Part shown: piece by piece, positions 52,432-63,507 of the stretch | Layout: the number at the start of each line of letters is the position of its first letter | How positions within the stretch are numbered: the stretch's first letter is position 1 | Assembly (NCBI RefSeq): GCF_900188035.1 | Contig: NZ_FZNN01000006.1 | Span: forward strand, 62,001-126,000 | DNA: 64,000 nt | Direction of reading: 5' to 3' | DNA from: Puniceibacterium sediminis | Lineage (GTDB): Bacteria; Pseudomonadota; Alphaproteobacteria; Rhodobacterales; Rhodobacteraceae | Program-made: the position numbers and the translations under genes | Notes under the pieces: model-generated | What the model was told of the DNA's origin: nothing | Seen by the model: only the letters and a program-made list of their open reading frames with translations | Databases searched by the model: none

Positions 52432-53391
52432 ATGAAACGGCTACTCTTTGTCATCATTCTGGCGGGTCTCGCCTGGTCCGGCCACTGGTTCTGGTCCGCG
52501 CACCAGCTGCGCCAGCAAACCGCCGCCTGGTTCGACGCCCGCCGCACCGCCGGGTGGGAGGCGCAGTATGGCGACCTCACGGTCCTCGGATTCCCCAACC
52601 GTCTGGATGCGACCCTTACCGACGTCACCCTTGCCGATCCCGCGACCCGGATCACCTGGCAGGCGCCGTTCCTTCAGATCTTCCGGCTCGCTTACAAACC
52701 GAACCACCTGATCCTGATCTGGCCCGACGATCAGACCCTGACCACGGCCACCGGCACCACGCGGATCACCGACACGGGCATGCGCGCCAGCCTGATCCTT
52801 GACGGCGACGCCCTGCTGCGCAGCAATCTGGAATCCGAAAGCCTGAGTTTCGCCGCGCCCTCGGGCACGCTGGCGCTGGCTGGTGTCACCGGTGCCTTCA
52901 CCCATATCGACGGTCCGACCTACCGCCTTGCGCTGAACGCCACCGGTATTGCCGACAGTGCAGCGGCCCTTGCCGCACCCAACGCCAGCGGTCTCAGCGT
53001 CGATGCCACCGTGACCTTTGACCAGCCGCTCACCAAGGCGTCGCTGACCGGCCCCCGCCCGCACCCCGTCCAGATCGCGCTGCGCCTTGCAGAATATCGC
53101 CTCGGGGCGCAGTCGCTGAAGCTCTCCGGCGATCTCACGCTGGACGATCAGGGCCTTGCCACCGGCACCCTGTCTCTACAGGCGACCGACTGGCCACAGA
53201 TGCTGACGCTGGCGCGTGCATCCTCTGGCCTGCCACCCGCCCTATTCGCACCGCTGGAACAGGCGCTGACCCTGTCCGGCAACCTCAACCGCACGGATGG
53301 CGCACGCGACCTCACCCTCCGGGTCAACGACGGTGCCATATCCATGGGGATGATCCAGCTGGGCCGCATCCCCCCGCTGCGCCTGCCCTGA
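52432..53391 (+). CDS. DUF2125 domain protein
   Basis: A 319-residue exported or membrane-anchored protein starting MKRLLFVIILAGLAWSGHWF, which looks like an N-terminal anchor or uncleaved signal, followed by a large beta-rich domain. Characteristic phrases are WEAQYGDLTVLGFPNRLDAT, FLQIFRLAYKPNHLILIWPD and LRVNDGAISMGMIQLGRIPP at the C-terminus, all of the DUF2125 family, which is widespread in alphaproteobacteria. Function unknown; the fold resembles proteins that handle lipids, but that is not certain. Divergent from the gamma-glutamylcyclotransferase gene. Confidence 0.85.
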   Translation: MKRLLFVIILAGLAWSGHWFWSAHQLRQQTAAWFDARRTAGWEAQYGDLTVLGFPNRLDATLTDVTLADPATRITWQAPFLQIFRLAYKPNHLILIWPDDQTLTTATGTTRITDTGMRASLILDGDALLRSNLESESLSFAAPSGTLALAGVTGAFTHIDGPTYRLALNATGIADSAAALAAPNASGLSVDATVTFDQPLTKASLTGPRPHPVQIALRLAEYRLGAQSLKLSGDLTLDDQGLATGTLSLQATDWPQMLTLARASSGLPPALFAPLEQALTLSGNLNRTDGARDLTLRVNDGAISMGMIQLGRIPPLRLP

Positions 53392-53506
53392 TTATTTTGT
53401 AAGCACACCAACAATAATTCTGACCAACGTTTCCCGCAGTCATACAACTTATGCTTGCATGCCTCCTGCGAACCAGAAACAACTTGCCACAAAACAGGAG
53501 GCTCAA

Positions 53507-54778
53507 ATGTCAGACGCGCTCAGCACCCGCATTGTCGAAAAACGCGACGACCTGATCGCGCTCACACAGGATCTCATCCGCATCCCCACGCTGAACCCGC
53601 CGGGCGCGCACTACGACACGATCTGCGCATTCCTTGAAAAACGCCTCTCGCCCCGGTTCGACTGCACCCTTGTGCGCGCGACAGGCACCCCCGGCGACAG
53701 CGACCGGCACCCGCGCTGGAACATCGTCGCCCGCGTCACAGGCACCCGCCCAGGCCCCTGCATCCACTTCAATTCGCACACCGATGTGGTCGAGGTCGGC
53801 AAAGGCTGGACCCGCGATCCCTTTGGCGGCGAACTGGACGGTGACAAGATCTACGGCCGCGGCGCCTGCGACATGAAAGGCGGCCTTGCCACCTCGATCA
53901 TCGCCGTCGAAGCCTTTCTGGAACAGCACCCCGATTTTGCCGGTGCCATCGAAATTTCCGGCACGGCGGACGAAGAATCCGGCGGCTACGGCGGTGTTGC
54001 CTACCTTGCCAAAATGGGCTGGTTCAACCCCGAACGGGTGCAGCACGTGATCATCCCCGAACCGCTGCAAAAGGACCGCATCTGCCTTGGTCACCGCGGC
54101 GGCTGGTGGGCCGAGATCGAGACGAAAGGCGAAATCGCCCACGGCTCCATGCCCTTCCTTGGCGACTGCGCCGTGCGCCACATGGGCGCGGTCCTGCAAG
54201 CGTTCGAAGACACGCTATACCCCGCCATGGCCGCGCGGCACACCGACATGCCCGTGGTGCCCGAAGGCGCGCGCAGTTCCACCATGAACATCAACGCCAT
54301 CCACGGCGGCCAGCCGGAAAATCCGCCCGATTACGACGGCCTGCCTGCCCATTGCGTGCCCGACAGCTGCCGCATCACCATCGACCGCCGCTTCCTGATC
54401 GAAGAACCGATCGAGTCGGTAAGCGCCGAAGTCATCGCCCTGCTCGACAACCTCAAATCCAACCGCGCAAATTTCGACTACACGATCACCGAACTCAACC
54501 GCGTGATCCCCTCGATGACCGACCGCGACGCGCCCATCGTCACCACGGTCACCCAGGCGATCCGCGACACACTGGGGCAGGAACCGACCTACGTCGCCTC
54601 GCCCGGCTCCTATGATCAGAAACACATCGACCGCATCGGCAAGCTCAAGAACTGCATCGCCTACGGCCCCGGCGTGCTGGAGCTGGCGCACAAACCGGAC
54701 GAATGGATCGGCGTGACCGACATGCTCGATTCCGCCCGCGTGATGGGCAGAACACTGGAATCGCTGCTCCTGCCCTGA
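53507..54778 (+). CDS. M20 family metallopeptidase (ArgE/DapE type)
   Basis: A 423-residue di-zinc amidohydrolase of the acetylornithine deacetylase/succinyl-diaminopimelate desuccinylase group. Metal-binding residues are in HFNSHTDVVEVGKGWTRDPF (first His, Asp), YGRGACDMKGGLATSIIAVE (Asp) and GTADEESGGYGGVAYLAKMG (catalytic Glu pair), with the last His ligand near the C-terminus in SYDQKHIDRIGK. The dimerisation domain, with HGSMPFLGDCAVRHM, lies in the middle. The ATG at 53507 has AACAGGAGG upstream; the frame extends 16 codons further without a signal. The substrate is an N-acyl amino acid or similar and cannot be fixed. It stands alone, followed by the dispersed repeat. Confidence 0.9.
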   Translation: MSDALSTRIVEKRDDLIALTQDLIRIPTLNPPGAHYDTICAFLEKRLSPRFDCTLVRATGTPGDSDRHPRWNIVARVTGTRPGPCIHFNSHTDVVEVGKGWTRDPFGGELDGDKIYGRGACDMKGGLATSIIAVEAFLEQHPDFAGAIEISGTADEESGGYGGVAYLAKMGWFNPERVQHVIIPEPLQKDRICLGHRGGWWAEIETKGEIAHGSMPFLGDCAVRHMGAVLQAFEDTLYPAMAARHTDMPVVPEGARSSTMNINAIHGGQPENPPDYDGLPAHCVPDSCRITIDRRFLIEEPIESVSAEVIALLDNLKSNRANFDYTITELNRVIPSMTDRDAPIVTTVTQAIRDTLGQEPTYVASPGSYDQKHIDRIGKLKNCIAYGPGVLELAHKPDEWIGVTDMLDSARVMGRTLESLLLP

Positions 54779-54791
54779 CGCGGCGCCCCCC

Positions 54792-54851
54792 TTCATCTGC
54801 CCAGAAATATCCCGGGGGAGGCGCCGACAGGCGGCGGGGGCAGCGCCCCCC
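54792..54851. repeat. Dispersed GC-rich repeat, copy 2
   Basis: TTCATCTGCCCAGAAATATC followed by CCGGGGGAG and a GC-rich part ending in GGGGGC-AGC-GCCCCC, a six-pair hairpin. It matches the element at 26866-26930 in order and most positions. It lies between the M20 gene and panC, which are convergent, so it may act as a terminator. Confidence 0.6.
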
Positions 54852-54875
54852 TTTCACCGCCGCAGTCAGCGCGAC

Positions 54876-55721
54876 TCAGCCCACTGCGATATTGTCGATC
54901 AGCCGTACCCCGGCCAGCCATGCGGCGGCCAGCAGCCGCGCGGGCCTGTCCACGGTGGTCATCAACGCCAGATCCCCGCAGGCCCGCAGGTCAAGATAGT
55001 CCACCCCGGTAAACCCCGCCCGCGTCAGGCGTGCCTCGGCCACGGCGCGCAGGGCATCGTGATCGCCCCCCGCCAGCAGGCCACTGGCCATCTCTTCCAT
55101 CGCGCGGTGCAGCTCGGGTGCCCAGACGCGGGCGCGATCCGACAGCAGCAGGTTGCGCGATGACATGGCAAGGCCGTCTTCCTCGCGGATGGTCGGGCAG
55201 CCCACCACCTCGACCCCAAGGTCCAGATCCCGCGAAAGCCGGGTCACCACCTGCAACTGCTGGTAATCCTTTTCGCCGAAATAGGCGCGATCGGCCCGGG
55301 TCTGGGTGAACAGCTTGGTCACCACCGTCGCCACGCCATCGAAATGCCCGGGCCGGTTGGCACCGCACAAAACATCCGTCAGCCCCGCGACCGACACCGT
55401 CGTGCAGAACCCATCGGGATAGATCTGATCCGGGTCCGGCACATAAACGGCATCGACGCCAAGCGGCGCCAGCCTGCGGGCATCCGCGACCTCGGTCCGG
55501 GGGTAATTCGCCAGATCCTCGGGCGAATTGAACTGCTTGGGGTTCACGAAAATCGTCACGATCACCCGGTCACACCCGGCCTTGGCAGCGCGCACCAACG
55601 ACAGATGCCCGTCGTGCAGCGCGCCCATGGTCGGCACCACACCCACGGTCTGCCCCGCGCGTTTCCATGCGTCGACTTCGGCGCGCAGCTCGGTCAGCCT
55701 GCGCACAATCGGCGCGCTCAT
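54876..55721 (-). CDS. panC: Pantothenate synthetase
   Basis: Joins pantoate and beta-alanine with ATP to make pantothenate. The 281-residue protein has the ATP-binding HIGH-like segment [73 protein letters not shown] and [12 protein letters not shown] (KMSKS-like). The stop of panB overlaps its ATG by four nt. It is the second gene of the panB-panC operon. Confidence 0.97.
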   Translation of the reverse strand: MSAPIVRRLTELRAEVDAWKRAGQTVGVVPTMGALHDGHLSLVRAAKAGCDRVIVTIFVNPKQFNSPEDLANYPRTEVADARRLAPLGVDAVYVPDPDQIYPDGFCTTVSVAGLTDVLCGANRPGHFDGVATVVTKLFTQTRADRAYFGEKDYQQLQVVTRLSRDLDLGVEVVGCPTIREEDGLAMSSRNLLLSDRARVWAPELHRAMEEMASGLLAGGDHDALRAVAEARLTRAGFTGVDYLDLRACGDLALMTTVDRPARLLAAAWLAGVRLIDNIAVG

Positions 55722-56551
55722 GCCTTTTTCCCCGGTGCAGCGTCACCAAAGACATGTTCAGGCCCCGGAAACTGCCGGGCGCGCACCTCTGTGGCATAGG
55801 CGGCCACGGCCAGTTCGGCCTGCTCGCCCAGATCGGCGTAGCGTTTGACGAACTTCGCCTTGAACGCGGTGAACAGCCCCAGCATGTCATCCACCACAAG
55901 GATCTGCCCGTCACATCCCGCCGAGGCACCGATCCCGATGGTCGGAATCTCGACCTCAGCCGTGATCAGGTCCGCCAGCGTTTCCGGCACCTTTTCCAGC
56001 ACGACCGCAAAGGCACCCGCCCGTGTCACCGCCCGGGCATCGGCCAGCAGCGCCTCACCGGCGGCACCGCGCCCCTGCACCTTGTAACCGCCCAGCGTGT
56101 TGATCGACTGCGGCGTCAGGCCGATATGCGCCATCACCGGAATGCCGCGCCGCACCAGAAAGGCAATGGTTTCCTCCATCGCCACGCCGCCTTCCAGCTT
56201 GACCGCCCCCGCCCCGGTTTCGGCCATCACCCGGGCGGCATTGCGGAACGCCTGCGCCGGGCTTTCCTCGTAGGATCCGAACGGCATGTCGACCACCATC
56301 ATGGCATGGGACAGCCCGCGCCGGACCGCCTGACCGTGCAGGATCATCATTTCCAGCGTCACGCCCAGCGTCGAAGGCAGCCCATGCAGCACCATCCCGA
56401 CCGAATCCCCGACCAGCACGAAATCGCAATGGGCGTCCATCACCTGTGCCATCGGCGTCGTATAGGCGGTCAGCGACACCAGCGGCACGCCCCCCTTGCG
56501 GGCACGGATATCATCGGGCAGCGGTGCGGATTTGCGGGCGGTTGCACTCAT
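55718..56551 (-). CDS. panB: 3-methyl-2-oxobutanoate hydroxymethyltransferase
   Basis: Transfers a hydroxymethyl group from methylene-tetrahydrofolate to ketoisovalerate, the first step to pantothenate. The 277-residue TIM-barrel protein has [20 protein letters not shown], the metal site [42 protein letters not shown] and [20 protein letters not shown]. The ATG at 56551 has GAGGAGAG upstream; the frame's earlier start lacks a match. Divergent from the ABC transporter substrate-binding gene. Confidence 0.97.
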   Translation of the reverse strand: MSATARKSAPLPDDIRARKGGVPLVSLTAYTTPMAQVMDAHCDFVLVGDSVGMVLHGLPSTLGVTLEMMILHGQAVRRGLSHAMMVVDMPFGSYEESPAQAFRNAARVMAETGAGAVKLEGGVAMEETIAFLVRRGIPVMAHIGLTPQSINTLGGYKVQGRGAAGEALLADARAVTRAGAFAVVLEKVPETLADLITAEVEIPTIGIGASAGCDGQILVVDDMLGLFTAFKAKFVKRYADLGEQAELAVAAYATEVRARQFPGPEHVFGDAAPGKKA

Positions 56552-56714
56552 CTCGGGACTCTCCTCATGACCAGGATGCGCGCTGCATCTACCAAACCCG
56601 ACGCCCCGCCGCCAGCACTTCACCCGCGCAGAGCGCTTGAACGCAACGCCATTTCATCCGACAGTCGGTGCAACCGGCGCCGCCGACGCGCCCCATTGCA
56701 GGAGTTGACGCCGA

Positions 56715-58205
56715 ATGAAACGCCGGACCCCGACCGCCACTTTGGCACGCGCCTTTGGCGTGACCCTCGCCCTTGCCACCGCCGCCCATGCCCAGCAGAC
56801 CGACCTTACCATCGCGTTGCAGCTGGAACCGCCTCACCTTGACCCCACCAGCGCCGCCGCCGGGGCCATCGACTCGGTGCTATACGCCAATGTGTTCGAA
56901 GGTCTGACCCGTTTCGCCCCCGATGGCAGCGTCATCCCCGCGCTGGCGACCAACTGGGAGATCAGCGCCGATGGCCTGACCTACACCTTCCACCTGCACC
57001 CCGGCGTGACCTTCCATGACGGCACCACCATGGACGCCGAAGACGTGAAATTCAGCCTAGATCGCGCCCGCGCCGACGACAGCGTAAACGCGCAAAAGGC
57101 CCTGTTCGCCGATATCGCCGATGTCACCGTGACCGACGCCCAAACCGTCACCATCACCCTTGCGCAACCCAACGGCGCCTTCCTGTTCAACCTTGCATGG
57201 GGCGATGCCGTCATCGTGGCCCCCGAAAGCATCGACAATATCAAGACCGCGCCAATCGGCACCGGCCCCTTCAGGTTCGACAACTGGCGGCAGGGCGACC
57301 AGATCACCCTGACCGAATACCCCGGCTACTGGGGTGACAAACCCGCCCTGACCAGCGCGACATTCAAATTCATTTCCGACCCCACCGCCGCCTTTGCCGC
57401 CATGATGGCACAGGATATCGACGCCTTTGCAGGCTTCCCCGCCCCCGAAAACCTGCCCCAATTCGAGGCTGATCCACGTTTTCAGGTCCTCGTCGGCAGC
57501 ACCGAGGGCGAGACGATTCTGGCGATGAACAACAAACAGCCCCCCTTTGACGATCCAAAGGTCCGCGAGGCCGTCGCCCATGCCATCAACCGTCAGGACG
57601 TGATCGACGGCGCGATGTTCGGCCTTGGCACCCCTATCGGCACACACTTTGCGCCGCACAATCCCGACTATGTCGACCTGACCGCGCAATCCGCCTATGA
57701 CCCCGAACTGTCGCTGCGCCTGCTTTCTGATGCCGGCCTGCCGGACGGCTTTACCACCACGCTGAAACTGCCGCCGCCCTCCTATGCCCGGCGCGGTGGC
57801 GAAATCATCGCCGCCCAGCTGCGCGAGGTCGGCATCCAGACCGAAATCACCAACCTCGAATGGGCCCAGTGGCTTGAGGAAGTCTTTCGCGGCCACGATT
57901 TCGGCCTGACCATCGTCAGCCATACCGAGCCGATGGACATCAACATCTACGCCCGGCCGGATTACTACTTTCAATACGACAACCCGGCGTTTCAGGACCT
58001 GATGACCACGCTGAACACCACCACCGACGCGGCGGCGCGCTCGGATCTGCTGCGTCAGGCCCAGACGATGATCGCCGACGATTACGTGAACGGCTACCTG
58101 TTCCAGCTGGCCTATCCCACCGTCGCCGATGCCCGCCTGCGTGGTCTGTGGCTGAACCAGCCGACACAGGCGACCGATCTGACCGGCGTCAGCTGGGCGG
58201 AATAA
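56715..58205 (+). CDS. Peptide-type ABC transporter substrate-binding protein
   Basis: A 496-residue periplasmic protein of the family 5 (DppA/OppA-like) binding proteins. It begins with a signal peptide (MKRRTPTATLARAFGVTLAL, cleaved after AHA), then DLTIALQLEPPHLDPTSAAA, VFEGLTRFAPDGSVIPALAT, TYTFHLHPGVTFHDG, GTGPFRFDNWRQGDQITLTE and, near the end, LFQLAYPTVADARLRGLWLN. The substrate is likely a peptide or similar compound and is not fixed. A terminator follows at once, and 675 nt separate it from the permease genes, so the binding protein can be expressed on its own at a higher level. Confidence 0.9.
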   Translation: MKRRTPTATLARAFGVTLALATAAHAQQTDLTIALQLEPPHLDPTSAAAGAIDSVLYANVFEGLTRFAPDGSVIPALATNWEISADGLTYTFHLHPGVTFHDGTTMDAEDVKFSLDRARADDSVNAQKALFADIADVTVTDAQTVTITLAQPNGAFLFNLAWGDAVIVAPESIDNIKTAPIGTGPFRFDNWRQGDQITLTEYPGYWGDKPALTSATFKFISDPTAAFAAMMAQDIDAFAGFPAPENLPQFEADPRFQVLVGSTEGETILAMNNKQPPFDDPKVREAVAHAINRQDVIDGAMFGLGTPIGTHFAPHNPDYVDLTAQSAYDPELSLRLLSDAGLPDGFTTTLKLPPPSYARRGGEIIAAQLREVGIQTEITNLEWAQWLEEVFRGHDFGLTIVSHTEPMDINIYARPDYYFQYDNPAFQDLMTTLNTTTDAAARSDLLRQAQTMIADDYVNGYLFQLAYPTVADARLRGLWLNQPTQATDLTGVSWAE

Positions 58206-58231
58206 CGCCCGCCCGCAAAGCGGCACAAAAA

Positions 58232-58258
58232 AAAGCCGGAGCGCGAAGCTCCGGCTTT
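58232..58258 (+). terminator. Intrinsic terminator after binding-protein gene
   Basis: AAAGCCGGAGC pairs with GCTCCGGCTTT around a short loop, 26 nt after the stop. It is flanked by an A-run on the 5' side, so it can serve either strand. Confidence 0.85.
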
Positions 58259-58779
58259 CGTCGGCATCATAAAGGTCCGGACTCCTCTTCCATTCCTTCT
58301 CGCACGCCGAAACTTTTCCCGGACCCGCAAACGCCGTGGCGCCACATTCAGATCTGGGTGGACTGCCCCCCGCGTTTCAACGTACTGACCAAACCGGTCC
58401 TTACAAACACAAAAACCAAACAAGCGCGCTGCTATCTGGCGGAAACAGTTCCGTTTACATTTCGATCACATTTTGGACATGTTCACGACATTCTGTCAAA
58501 ATAAAACTCATCTGGCAGACAATTAAATTCTATGATGCTGTTGTTACTTGCCATTCGGTGCAAAATATTTGTCCAAATGCACTAGGCTTTGGCATCCGTC
58601 GCCGCCCAGCGCATCATTTACCGGCATGACCTGACGCGATCGACAGCCCGGCACCTCCCATGATCACCGACCCACTCATCAGCCGCTCCGCGCGTTGCAC
58701 CGCCTGTCCTGACAGGTTGCCCACGATTCGCGACCAGCCTGCTGGCGGCTCTCCCGCGCCCTCATCCAGCACGGCCAAC
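58259..58779. other. Long intergenic region before ABC permease genes
   Basis: About 520 nt without a convincing gene. The part near 58440-58590 is distinctly AT-rich (for example ATTTCGATCACATTTTGGAC and AACTCATCTGGCAGACAATT), in contrast to its GC-rich surroundings, and may hold a promoter. The CCATACG array begins at its end. Confidence 0.5.
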
Positions 58780-58831
58780 CCATACGCACAGCCATACGGG
58801 AACCATACGCTTTCCATACGCGTGCCATACG
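58780..58831. repeat. Five CCATACG repeats with 11-bp phasing
   Basis: Copies of the heptamer CCATACG start at 58780, 58792, 58803, 58814 and 58825, with spacings 12, 11, 11 and 11. The array ends 49 nt before the permease ATG. The intervening bases differ, so this is a motif array rather than a simple tandem duplication. The spacing places all copies on nearly the same face of the helix. Confidence 0.8.
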
Positions 58832-58880
58832 CCGATTTCCGCCTCTGGACCGCCCTGCGGTTGCGCCCTAACGTGCCGAC

Positions 58881-59825
58881 ATGCTGCGCTATGCCCTCTC
58901 GCGTTTGACCTCTCTTGCGATCAGCCTCGCTGTCGCCTCCGTGGTCATTTTTCTGGTGGTAGAAGTGGCCCCCGGGGACCCCGCCAGCTACATGCTCGGC
59001 ATCAACGCGCAACCTGACACACTGGCGGCGCTGCGTAGCGAACTTGGCCTCGATGTCCCTAAAATAACGCGTTATTTCAACTGGGTAACCGGAATGCTCG
59101 CGGGTGATTTCGGCATGTCCTACACCTATCGCACCCCAGTTTCGCAGATGATTTCAGACCGGCTTTGGGTCTCTTTGCCGCTCGCGCTTTATGCCTTGGG
59201 GCTGGCCGTGCTGATCGCCTTTCCCGCCGGTGTCCTTGCCGCCGCCCGCCGCGGAAAAACAAGCGATATCAGCGTGATGGCCGCCACACAGCTCGGAATT
59301 GCCCTGCCGAATTTCTGGTTTGCCATGCTTCTGGTGCTGTTCTTCGCCATCAACCTGCGCTGGTTCAGCGCCGGCGGCTTCCCCGGATGGTCCTATTTTC
59401 CCAGCGCAATCAAGGCGCTAACGCTCCCCGCCGTGGCGCTCGCCCTGCCTCAGGCCGCTATCCTGACCCGCGTGCTACGTTCCGCCCTGCTCGACACCCT
59501 GCACGAAGATTACATCCGCACCGCCCGCGCCAAAGGGCTCACCCGCCGCCAGACCCTGTGGCGGCACGCCCTGCGTAACGCCTTGATTCCAGTGCTAACT
59601 ATCATCGGATTGCAGTTCTCATTCCTGCTCGCCGGGGCCATAATCATCGAACAGGTTTTCTACCTCCCCGGCCTCGGACGCCTCGTTTTCCAAAGCATCA
59701 GCCAGCGCGACCTGATCGTTGTGGAATCCGTGGTGATGCTGCTGGTATTCGCAGTGATCCTGGTAAATTTCCTCGTCGACCTCGCCTACGCCGCCGTCGA
59801 TCCCCGCCTGCGTTCCCGCGCATGA
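58881..59825 (+). CDS. ABC transporter permease (DppB-like)
   Basis: A 314-residue inner-membrane permease with six helices and the DppB/OppB features: MLRYALSRLTSLAISLAVAS, VVEVAPGDPASYMLG, YIRTARAKGLTRRQTLWRHA (the loop that docks to the ATPase, E/A-A-x3-G) and RNALIPVLTIIGLQFSFLLA. It is the first of three overlapping genes encoding both permeases and the ATPase. The ATG at 58881 lies downstream of the CCATACG array. Partner of the binding protein at 56715. Confidence 0.92.
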   Translation: MLRYALSRLTSLAISLAVASVVIFLVVEVAPGDPASYMLGINAQPDTLAALRSELGLDVPKITRYFNWVTGMLAGDFGMSYTYRTPVSQMISDRLWVSLPLALYALGLAVLIAFPAGVLAAARRGKTSDISVMAATQLGIALPNFWFAMLLVLFFAINLRWFSAGGFPGWSYFPSAIKALTLPAVALALPQAAILTRVLRSALLDTLHEDYIRTARAKGLTRRQTLWRHALRNALIPVLTIIGLQFSFLLAGAIIIEQVFYLPGLGRLVFQSISQRDLIVVESVVMLLVFAVILVNFLVDLAYAAVDPRLRSRA

Positions 59826-60633
59826 GGCTCTCTCTCGCCCTCGGCGCCACCCTCACCAGCCTGTTTGTCGGCGCCGCTCTGCTGTCCTTTATCTGGACCC
59901 CGTACGGTATCACGGGTGTGAACATCGCCGCCCGCCTGCACTCCCCGGACATGTCTAACCTCTTGGGAACAGACCATTTTGGCCGTGATCTTCTCAGCAT
60001 GATCATGGTCGGTGCGCGCACCTCCATTGCCGTGGCGCTGATTGCGGTCGGCCTTGGCATGGGCCTTGGCGTGCCCCTTGGCCTGACTGCCGCCGCCCGG
60101 GCAGGCGGTTGGCTGGACGAGATCGTCATGCGCGGCAACGACCTGATCTTTGCCTTCCCCAGCCTTGTCATCGCCATCCTGATCACCGCCGTTTTCGGCC
60201 CCGGTGCGGTGAATGCGATCATCGCCATCGGGATCTTCAACATCCCCGTCTTTGCCCGCCTCACCCGGGGCGGCGCCCTGTCCCTGTGGCAGCGTGATTT
60301 CATTCTTGCCGCCCGTGTCGCAGGCAAATCCGCAGCCCGGATCAGTGTCGAACACATCCTGCCCAACCTTGCCAACCTGTTGATCGTGCAGGGAACCATC
60401 CAGTTTTCGCTGGGCATCTTGGCCGAGGCGGGCCTGTCCTATGTCGGCCTTGGTGCCCAGCCGCCGATCCCGTCCTGGGGGCGTATGCTGGCCGATGCCC
60501 AGACCATGGTGGCCATCGCGCCGCATGTGGCTGTGATCCCCGGCATGGCCATCGTTCTCATGGTTCTGGGCCTCAACCTCCTGGGCGACGGGCTGCGCGA
60601 CGCGCTCGACCCGCGCCTGCGGGGGCGGAAACC

Positions 60634-60637
<4 letters not shown>
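59822..60637 (+). CDS. ABC transporter permease (DppC-like)
   Basis: The second permease, 271 residues with six helices. The diagnostic segments are GTDHFGRDLLSMIMVGARTS, the docking loop FILAARVAGKSAARISVEHI and AEAGLSYVGLGAQPPIPSWG, all of the DppC/OppC family. Its start overlaps the stop of the first permease gene by four nt, so the two are translated together. The ATPase gene overlaps its stop in the same way. Confidence 0.92.
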
Positions 60638-62256
<1,619 letters not shown>

Positions 62257-62425
62257 GCCTTCCGAGCAAGACGCCCATGACTACCCCGGTCCGCATCAAA
62301 CTCCTTGGGGCCAACATATCTGACATCAGCGCGGCGTCACCCGCCGGGCTCTTGCGGGCCGCCCCTCCACCCGCCTTGCTGCGGCGGCGGAACAACCACC
62401 CAGTTCTGAACCGGAAAGGTCCGAC

Positions 62426-63433
62426 ATGCATCCCGGCCCCCTGAACCTGATTACAGATGTCGCTGGCCTTCGGGTCGGCAATGCGCAGGACGCCGGGATA
62501 AACTCGGGAACCACCGTGCTGACCGCTGACGCCCCGTTTGCCTGTTCCTACGCCGTTCTGGGCGGTGCCCCCGGCACGCGTGAGACGGACCTGCTGGAAC
62601 CCGACAAATCCGCGCCGGGGGTCGATGCGCTGGTCCTGTCCGGCGGCAGCGCCTTTGGCCTTGCCGCAGCTCAGGGGGTGATGGACGCCCTGCACGCAGC
62701 GGGTCGCGGCTTTGCTGTCTACAGTGCCCGCGTGCCTCTGGTTCCGGCGGCGATCCTGTTTGATCTGTTGAACGGTGGTCACAAAAACTGGTCTGAAAAC
62801 CCCTACCCTGCCTTGGGACGGGCGGCACTGGCAGCGGCGGACCATAGGTTTGCAATTGGCAGCGCAGGCGCGGGGATGGGCGCGCAAACGGCAATGCACA
62901 AAGGCGGGCTTGGCTCGGCCTCAATCGTGCTTGACGGTGGTATTACTGTCGGCGCGCTGGTGGCTGTCAATCCTCTGGGCAGCGTCACCACACCGTCCGG
63001 CCGCCATTTCTGGGCTGAGCCCTTTGAAATCGACAAAGAGTTCGGTGATCTGGGTCCTGATCCGGCGCGCGGCTTGCAGGCGTTACCGGACAGTCGCAAG
63101 TCCGCCTCGATGGCGGCGCTTGGCAACACCACCATCGGCATTGTCGCGACCGATGCACTGCTCGACAAGGCGCAGCTGAAGCGGATGGCCGTCGCGTCGC
63201 ATGATGGAATCGCACGCGCCATCGTACCGGCGCACAGCCCACATGACGGCGACCTGGTCTTTGCCGCCTCGACCGGGGCAGTGCCGTTGACCGCCCCGCC
63301 GCAGCAATTGACGCAGATCGGGCATGCCGCTGCCCTGTGCCTGTCCCGCGCCATCGCCCGCGCTGTATGGGAAGCGACGCCCATGCCCGGGGATCTGCTG
63401 CCGACACTGCGGCAGGAACTGGGCCTGATCTGA
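62426..63433 (+). CDS. P1 family peptidase (DmpA/NylC-like)
   Basis: A 335-residue protein of the N-terminal-nucleophile hydrolase group that includes DmpA (an L-aminopeptidase/D-Ala-esterase) and the nylon-oligomer hydrolase NylC. Signatures are ITDVAGLRVGNAQDAGINSG, VLSGGSAFGLAAAQGVMDAL and ALGNTTIGIVATDALLD. By analogy with the family the chain should cut itself between Asn234 and Thr235, making Thr235 the nucleophile. AAAGGTCC precedes the ATG. It follows a peptide-type transporter after 169 nt and is probably used to process the imported compounds, which is inference. Confidence 0.88.
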   Translation: MHPGPLNLITDVAGLRVGNAQDAGINSGTTVLTADAPFACSYAVLGGAPGTRETDLLEPDKSAPGVDALVLSGGSAFGLAAAQGVMDALHAAGRGFAVYSARVPLVPAAILFDLLNGGHKNWSENPYPALGRAALAAADHRFAIGSAGAGMGAQTAMHKGGLGSASIVLDGGITVGALVAVNPLGSVTTPSGRHFWAEPFEIDKEFGDLGPDPARGLQALPDSRKSASMAALGNTTIGIVATDALLDKAQLKRMAVASHDGIARAIVPAHSPHDGDLVFAASTGAVPLTAPPQQLTQIGHAAALCLSRAIARAVWEATPMPGDLLPTLRQELGLI

Positions 63434-63507
63434 AAGCCTTTGCGCCATCTCAGTCATCGCGGCGGTGCTGTCGGCGGGAGTATGTTCAGGCAGAGCAAGG
63501 GGAGCGG

